64,000 bases of DNA from Parabacteroides sp. AM08-6 (GTDB lineage Bacteria; Bacteroidota; Bacteroidia; Bacteroidales; Tannerellaceae), in contig NZ_QRMP01000010.1 of the NCBI RefSeq assembly GCF_003473295.1, positions 29,172 to 93,171 on the forward strand, written 5' to 3'. The notes beneath the pieces are model-generated. The model was not told the origin of the DNA. It did not search any database and saw only the letters and a program-made list of their open reading frames with translations. Each line of letters begins with the position of its first letter. The stretch's first letter is position 1. This document shows positions 59,967-64,000 of this stretch, one piece after another. The position numbers and the translations under genes were made by a program.

Positions 59967-62540
59967 ATGAAAAAAAAACTAGTTGCATTCATAATCACTC
60001 TTTTTTTCGTGTCGGGAGGGGTTGATGCCCAACAAGCCTATTTTATCGATGGATACCATGGAGGTATTTACGGACATTACCCGGTAGGACAGACATCCTT
60101 TATAGCTTTGAAACTACGTCAAAATCCGGACTGGCGTGTGAACATCGAGATTGAGCCTGAGTCGTGGAATGTTGTAAAGCTACGTGACCCGGAAGGATAT
60201 GCCGCCTTTAAACGATTATTTAAAGATCAGTCAGTAGAAACGGGACGGATTGAATACATTAATCCGACTTATGCGCAAAGTTATTTTTTCGGAACTTCAG
60301 GCGAAAGCGCTATCCGGCAGTTTGAATACGGGATGCGTCTGATACGGAAACATTTTCCGGAGGCTGTCTTTTCCACTTATTCGGCAGAAGAACCTTGCTT
60401 TACAAGTTGTTTGCCTACCATTTTGAAATCTTTTGGTTTCTCGTATGCTTCAACCAAAAACCCGAACACAATGTGGGGAGGATACGTAAATGCTTATGGA
60501 GGAGAATTAGTAAATTGGATGGGACCGGACGGTACAAAGCTACTTACTGTGCCACGATATGCTTGTGAGGATTTGTCGCCCAATTCTACCTGGACATCCA
60601 TCGCAAGCTACAATTCAAAAGAATATATACACAAATGCTTGGAGGCAGGTATAAAAAATCCGGTAGGTATGTGCATTCAAGATGCCGCCTGGAGTCACGG
60701 TTGGGATAAAGGCCCTTGGTTAGGACAAGACACTTCCGGTTATTATACACCTACCGCTTATAAAACTTGGCGTGATTATATTCAGAATAGTTCTGTTGCA
60801 ACAACACAAGATGACTGGCATGCTACACAGGAGGATATATTGCCCGGATTAATGTGGGGGACACAGGTCATGCAACGCTTGTCTACTGAAGTACGTGCCT
60901 CAGAAAATGCAATCGTGCAAGCTGAGAAAATGGCCGTTTATGCTCGTTTGTATAAGGGAATGGACTGGCCTGCCAGTGTGATTGACGAAGGATGGAGGAC
61001 ACTTTTATTATCACAACACCACGATTGTTGGATAGTTCCCTACAACAACTTAATGGAGGGAAAAAACTGGGCTGAGACCGTTACTGACTGGACAACGGCG
61101 ACAAACCTAAACAGTCAAAAAGTTATTCATCACGCACTCGATTTATTGACAGAAAAAGGGCAATCAACCGTACGTATCTATAATACATTAGCCATAGACC
61201 GCGATGAGCTTGTATCCGTAGAGGTTCCGGAGGCCTGGACAAACTCTGAATGGATGGTTGCAGACAGAAAAGGGAAAACGTATCCTACACAATTAGTTTC
61301 GGAAAAGGGAAATACCCGAATGTTTTTCCGGGCAAAAGTTCCTTCAACCGGCCATGCATCCTACACTCTTCACAAAGCGGATAAAACAAAAAAAAATGGA
61401 CCCGAAATCATAAAAAACACAGACGGAACCTATAAGTTGGAAAGCGACTTATACACATTAATCCTTGATCCTGTTCAAGGGGGAATCATACGTAGCCTCA
61501 AAGCAAAAAAAGCACGAGGATATGAATTTGTAGATCAAACGGAAGAACGTAACTTTAATGAGATACGCGGTTATTTCGTAGACGAAGGAAGATTTATATC
61601 AAGTACGGAACAACCTGCAAAAATACGAATAGTCGAACAAGGTCCGTTATTTGTAAAAATTGCGATAGAAGGAAAAATCGGTAAACATCCGTTTACACAA
61701 ACAATCTGCCTGGCGCAGGGTGAGCCCCGCATAGATATGTATGTAAAACTGGATTGGATAGGTAATCCGCATATAGGTGAACCGGGAATTCCGTTCGATG
61801 CGAAAAATCCCCGCAAAGCTTTTTATGATGACCGCTATAAGCTACTGGTACATTTTCCTTCCAATATATCGAAACAACAAATTTATAAAAATGCACCTTT
61901 TGATGTTTGCGAAAGTCGTCTGGAAAACACATTCTTTAACCGTTGGGACAGTATCAAACACAATATTATCTTGAACTGGGTTGACTTGGCTAGCAAAGAC
62001 AAGCCGTACGGTTTAGCTCTTTTCACAAACCATACCACCAGTTATGCACATGGACAAGATTTTCCTCTTTCCCTGAATCTCCAATATGCAGGAAAAGGAC
62101 TTTGGGGAAGAGACTATAATATAACACGTCCTACAGAGATAACATACGCAATCATGCCTCATTCCGGCACATGGGAAAAGAACCATATATGGACATGGAG
62201 CGAGCGACGTAATGAACCTCTATTGGCAACCCTTACAGATGATTCTTCTTTAAATACAGGCTCTTTCTTTCACATAGAGAACAACGCCTATGAGCTGGTT
62301 TCCATGACTTACAAAGAAGATGGTTTGTATATTCGTTTATTCAATGCACAAGATAGCCAAGCACCTAAAACACTTACTTTCTCGACGGAAAACATGAAAG
62401 CCTGCTTGGTGGAACTGGATGGACGTCTGATTGAAAATTTACCTGTGTCGGCAAAAAATAATACATCTTCCATAAAGATTTCTATACCCCGATACGGAAT
62501 AAGGACTTTAAAAATAAGAGACATTTCCCTTTCCCGGTAA
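59967..62540 (+). CDS. GH38-like alpha-mannosidase-family protein, exported
   Basis: This 857-residue protein has a signal peptide (about 1-21) and the layout of GH38. The N-terminal barrel spans about 25-300 (IDGYHGGIYGHYPVGQTSF; YSAEEPCFTSCLPTILKSFGFSYASTKN). A helical bundle has LLLSQHHDCWIVPYN, the equivalent of the HHDxxxGT zinc site. A long beta-rich C-terminal half follows (PVQGGIIRSLKAKK; EIRGYFVDEGRF). The usual first zinc pair HxD is not at the expected spot (GYHGG), and the nucleophile region is altered (SAEEP). It is therefore a diverged member whose activity on mannosides should not be assumed. Confidence 0.72.
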   Translation: MKKKLVAFIITLFFVSGGVDAQQAYFIDGYHGGIYGHYPVGQTSFIALKLRQNPDWRVNIEIEPESWNVVKLRDPEGYAAFKRLFKDQSVETGRIEYINPTYAQSYFFGTSGESAIRQFEYGMRLIRKHFPEAVFSTYSAEEPCFTSCLPTILKSFGFSYASTKNPNTMWGGYVNAYGGELVNWMGPDGTKLLTVPRYACEDLSPNSTWTSIASYNSKEYIHKCLEAGIKNPVGMCIQDAAWSHGWDKGPWLGQDTSGYYTPTAYKTWRDYIQNSSVATTQDDWHATQEDILPGLMWGTQVMQRLSTEVRASENAIVQAEKMAVYARLYKGMDWPASVIDEGWRTLLLSQHHDCWIVPYNNLMEGKNWAETVTDWTTATNLNSQKVIHHALDLLTEKGQSTVRIYNTLAIDRDELVSVEVPEAWTNSEWMVADRKGKTYPTQLVSEKGNTRMFFRAKVPSTGHASYTLHKADKTKKNGPEIIKNTDGTYKLESDLYTLILDPVQGGIIRSLKAKKARGYEFVDQTEERNFNEIRGYFVDEGRFISSTEQPAKIRIVEQGPLFVKIAIEGKIGKHPFTQTICLAQGEPRIDMYVKLDWIGNPHIGEPGIPFDAKNPRKAFYDDRYKLLVHFPSNISKQQIYKNAPFDVCESRLENTFFNRWDSIKHNIILNWVDLASKDKPYGLALFTNHTTSYAHGQDFPLSLNLQYAGKGLWGRDYNITRPTEITYAIMPHSGTWEKNHIWTWSERRNEPLLATLTDDSSLNTGSFFHIENNAYELVSMTYKEDGLYIRLFNAQDSQAPKTLTFSTENMKACLVELDGRLIENLPVSAKNNTSSIKISIPRYGIRTLKIRDISLSR

Positions 62541-62580
62541 TTACAACAAAATACGTTATCATAAAAGTAAAGTGTCGCTA

Positions 62581-62622
62581 AAAAGAGGTTATTTAGGATT
62601 TCTCCTAAATAATCTCTTTTTT
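62581..62622. terminator. Bidirectional terminator between the GH38-like and GH43 genes
   Basis: AAAAGAGGTTATTTAGGA pairs with TCCTAAATAATCTCTTTT around TTTC, with T runs on both strands. The GH43 stop codon lies inside the 3' arm. Confidence 0.88.
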
Positions 62623-63624
62623 CAATTTCAACGTATCACCTGTATCTTCCAATTCATAAATATGCGCTCTTTCTGAGCCGGATGGAGAATTAGGACCATG
62701 GAAAGTAATAAACAACCGTCCATCAAAAGACTTAAATATCATACCATGTCCCCCATTCTGGTTAAACAAGGGAGTCGGTTGCTGTTTCCAAGGCCCCGCA
62801 ATTCTACCTGTTACCGATTCTGCAATGCCAATCGCATAATCATCCTCCATAAAACTGGACCAAATCATTAATAATTTGCCTGTTTTGGTTCGGTAAAGAA
62901 AACAACCGTCCGTTACATAGGAGGTCGGCAGCGGTGCTTTATGGACAGAACCTGTAGACCAGTCGGCAGCAGACGCATTAAACAAAGTTAGAGAGTTACC
63001 TTCCGGAGCAGACAAATCGGAAGCCAACTTCACCAGTTCCATCGTTCCATCGGCAACCTGTACCCATTCGTGGCAATAAACCATATATGGTATGCCATTT
63101 TCTACATATAGTGTCCCATCAAGAGCCATACGGTCCATAGGGGTATGAGGAACTAAACCGAACGGCAAAAACGGTCCTTCCGGCGAATCAGAATGAAATA
63201 TCTGTGTACCACGGAACGTATAATCCGGCCATCCGGCCTGACTTTTCTTCCACTGAATATCACTGTTTAAAGTAGCAAACAGATAATATTTCCCATTATA
63301 AGCATGTACTTCAGGTGCCCAAACACTTCCGGTAATCCAATTGTTTTCGGGAACTGTAAATACGCGATATGGCCCTTCCCAACTCTTTAAATCCTTACTT
63401 TTAAAAACCTCGACTCCACCGACAGACTCCCCTTTTTGATTTTTAGAGCCTGCCGAACGATACATATAATAAGTATTTGTTTTCGTATCCGTCAGAATAT
63501 AAGGATCACGAATATAGATATCGGCTATATTCTGTACAGTAACAGGAGTTTGCCCCTTTAGCGGTTGGAAACCCGGAAGTCCTAACAAAATCATTAGTAC
63601 AAATGTGTAGAGTGTCATTTTCAT
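62605..63624 (-). CDS. GH43-type glycoside hydrolase, exported
   Basis: This 339-residue five-bladed propeller enzyme has a signal peptide (about 1-25). The general base is D40 in IYIRDPYIL, with WAPEVHAYNGKYYLF and a later 'EGPFLPFG' region typical of GH43. Further strands hold 'DGTLYVENGIPYMVYCHEW', the likely acid Glu region, and 'GHGMIFKSFDGRLFITFHGPN'. GH43 enzymes are mainly arabinofuranosidases, xylosidases or galactosidases; no subfamily could be set by eye. It stands alone, and its last codons run into the shared terminator hairpin. Confidence 0.88.
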   Translation of the reverse strand: MKMTLYTFVLMILLGLPGFQPLKGQTPVTVQNIADIYIRDPYILTDTKTNTYYMYRSAGSKNQKGESVGGVEVFKSKDLKSWEGPYRVFTVPENNWITGSVWAPEVHAYNGKYYLFATLNSDIQWKKSQAGWPDYTFRGTQIFHSDSPEGPFLPFGLVPHTPMDRMALDGTLYVENGIPYMVYCHEWVQVADGTMELVKLASDLSAPEGNSLTLFNASAADWSTGSVHKAPLPTSYVTDGCFLYRTKTGKLLMIWSSFMEDDYAIGIAESVTGRIAGPWKQQPTPLFNQNGGHGMIFKSFDGRLFITFHGPNSPSGSERAHIYELEDTGDTLKLKKEII

Positions 63625-63821
63625 AATTCAATTTATATCTGTCATTTACTGTTATTATCGAATAGCCACAAGCTCTTTTCTGATATCAGCCACTAAGATA
63701 CAAAATCGCTTAAAATAAAAAACAATTATTTCTTTTACTATTTACATTATCATTGGTTGACTTTATAGAATCCATCCATTCCTTCAGTATTTACGGTCCA
63801 AATAATAAAGAATTTGAATGC
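63625..63821. other. Non-coding region upstream of the GH43 gene
   Basis: AT-rich region that should hold the GH43 promoter. I saw no confident -7 box or gene. Confidence 0.4.
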
Positions 63822-63992
63822 TGTTAGTTTTTATTAGATGCTTTACAACATAAATTAGCATTTTAACTATTGACAAACCGGGGAGAGGTCGTATCTTTGC
63901 ATCGTGGTTTTTTCATAATAGTATTAGATTTAAGGTTAACAAAGTTTGGTTAGGGGTTGTCGTGAGACAGCCTTTAATTGTTTATAGGGGTT
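63822..63992 (+). repeat. Promoter-hairpin repeat, copy 5 (inverted relative to copies 1-4)
   Basis: Promoter on the plus strand: TTG at 63870-63872, 19-nt spacer, TATCTTTG at 63892-63899. The leader ATCGTGGTTTTTTC and onward matches the other copies, and the hairpin is at 63950-63977 (TTAGGGGTTGTC, GTGA, GACAGCCTTTAA). Including ~50 bp upstream of the promoter it is almost identical to copy 4 in reverse orientation. Transcription would run out of the window, so the gene it may precede cannot be seen. Confidence 0.88.
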
Positions 63993-64000
63993 TTGAAATT

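Overview
The window is chromosomal DNA from a gut Bacteroidales bacterium, most like Parabacteroides. The evidence is the gene set: SusC/SusD pairs, FecR anti-sigma factors, DUF2807 proteins, BlaI/BlaR1, and many lipoprotein or Tat-type signal peptides on glycoside hydrolases. The -7 boxes fit the Bacteroidetes consensus TAnnTTTG, often with a TTG about 19-20 nt upstream. I saw no rRNA, tRNA, intact insertion sequence, prophage or CRISPR array. The genus is inferred.

Layout. 1-2.3 kb: end of the fumarate reductase/succinate dehydrogenase operon and a tRNA-dihydrouridine synthase, with a likely small RNA between them. 2.4-3.6 kb: a BlaI repressor with its operator and a decayed BlaR1. 3.7-7.4 kb: a GH109 and GH89 pair that would remove alpha-linked GalNAc and GlcNAc from host glycans. 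7.7-10.5 kb: U32 protein, thioesterase and DprA. 10.5-16.5 kb: minus-strand gene pairs punctuated by four direct copies of a ~120-bp element made of a promoter and a conserved hairpin. The pairs are GDPD with a beta-propeller lipoprotein, a HipA-like kinase with DUF3037, and LytTR with a LiaF-like protein. A fifth copy lies inverted at the right edge. 16.6-19.4 kb: three tandem DUF2807 proteins. 19.4-24.2 kb: epimerase, zinc-uptake ATPase and binding protein, an acyltransferase, and a palindromic divergent promoter region. 24.5-36.3 kb: a FecR-SusC-SusD locus with an oxidoreductase, a sugar isomerase, a nucleoside hydrolase and a GH78-like enzyme, closed by a convergent ECF sigma gene. 36.4-45.0 kb: housekeeping genes (PNPOx-like protein, serine acetyltransferase, THUMP methyltransferase, DPP-IV-like peptidase, PurD, membrane proteins). 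45.2-54.0 kb: a minus-strand rhamnose-type cluster (GH106-like, unknown lipoprotein, GH78, esterase, TIM-barrel protein). 54.6-59.7 kb: a TonB receptor, beta-helix lipoprotein and TRAP-like phosphatase. 60-63.6 kb: GH38-like and GH43 enzymes.

How the genes fit together. Most accessory genes import and dismantle complex carbohydrates: outer-membrane receptors, exported or lipid-anchored hydrolases, and sugar-modifying enzymes. The sigma/anti-sigma pair probably controls the 24.5-35.7 kb locus.

The strongest unexplained signal is the repeated promoter-hairpin element. Its 12-bp stem keeps pairing despite three substitutions in one copy, and it pairs well only on the strand that carries the promoter. 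Two copies lie between convergent genes, where no gene needs a promoter. It therefore looks like a small-RNA family or a mobile leader module rather than an ordinary promoter.
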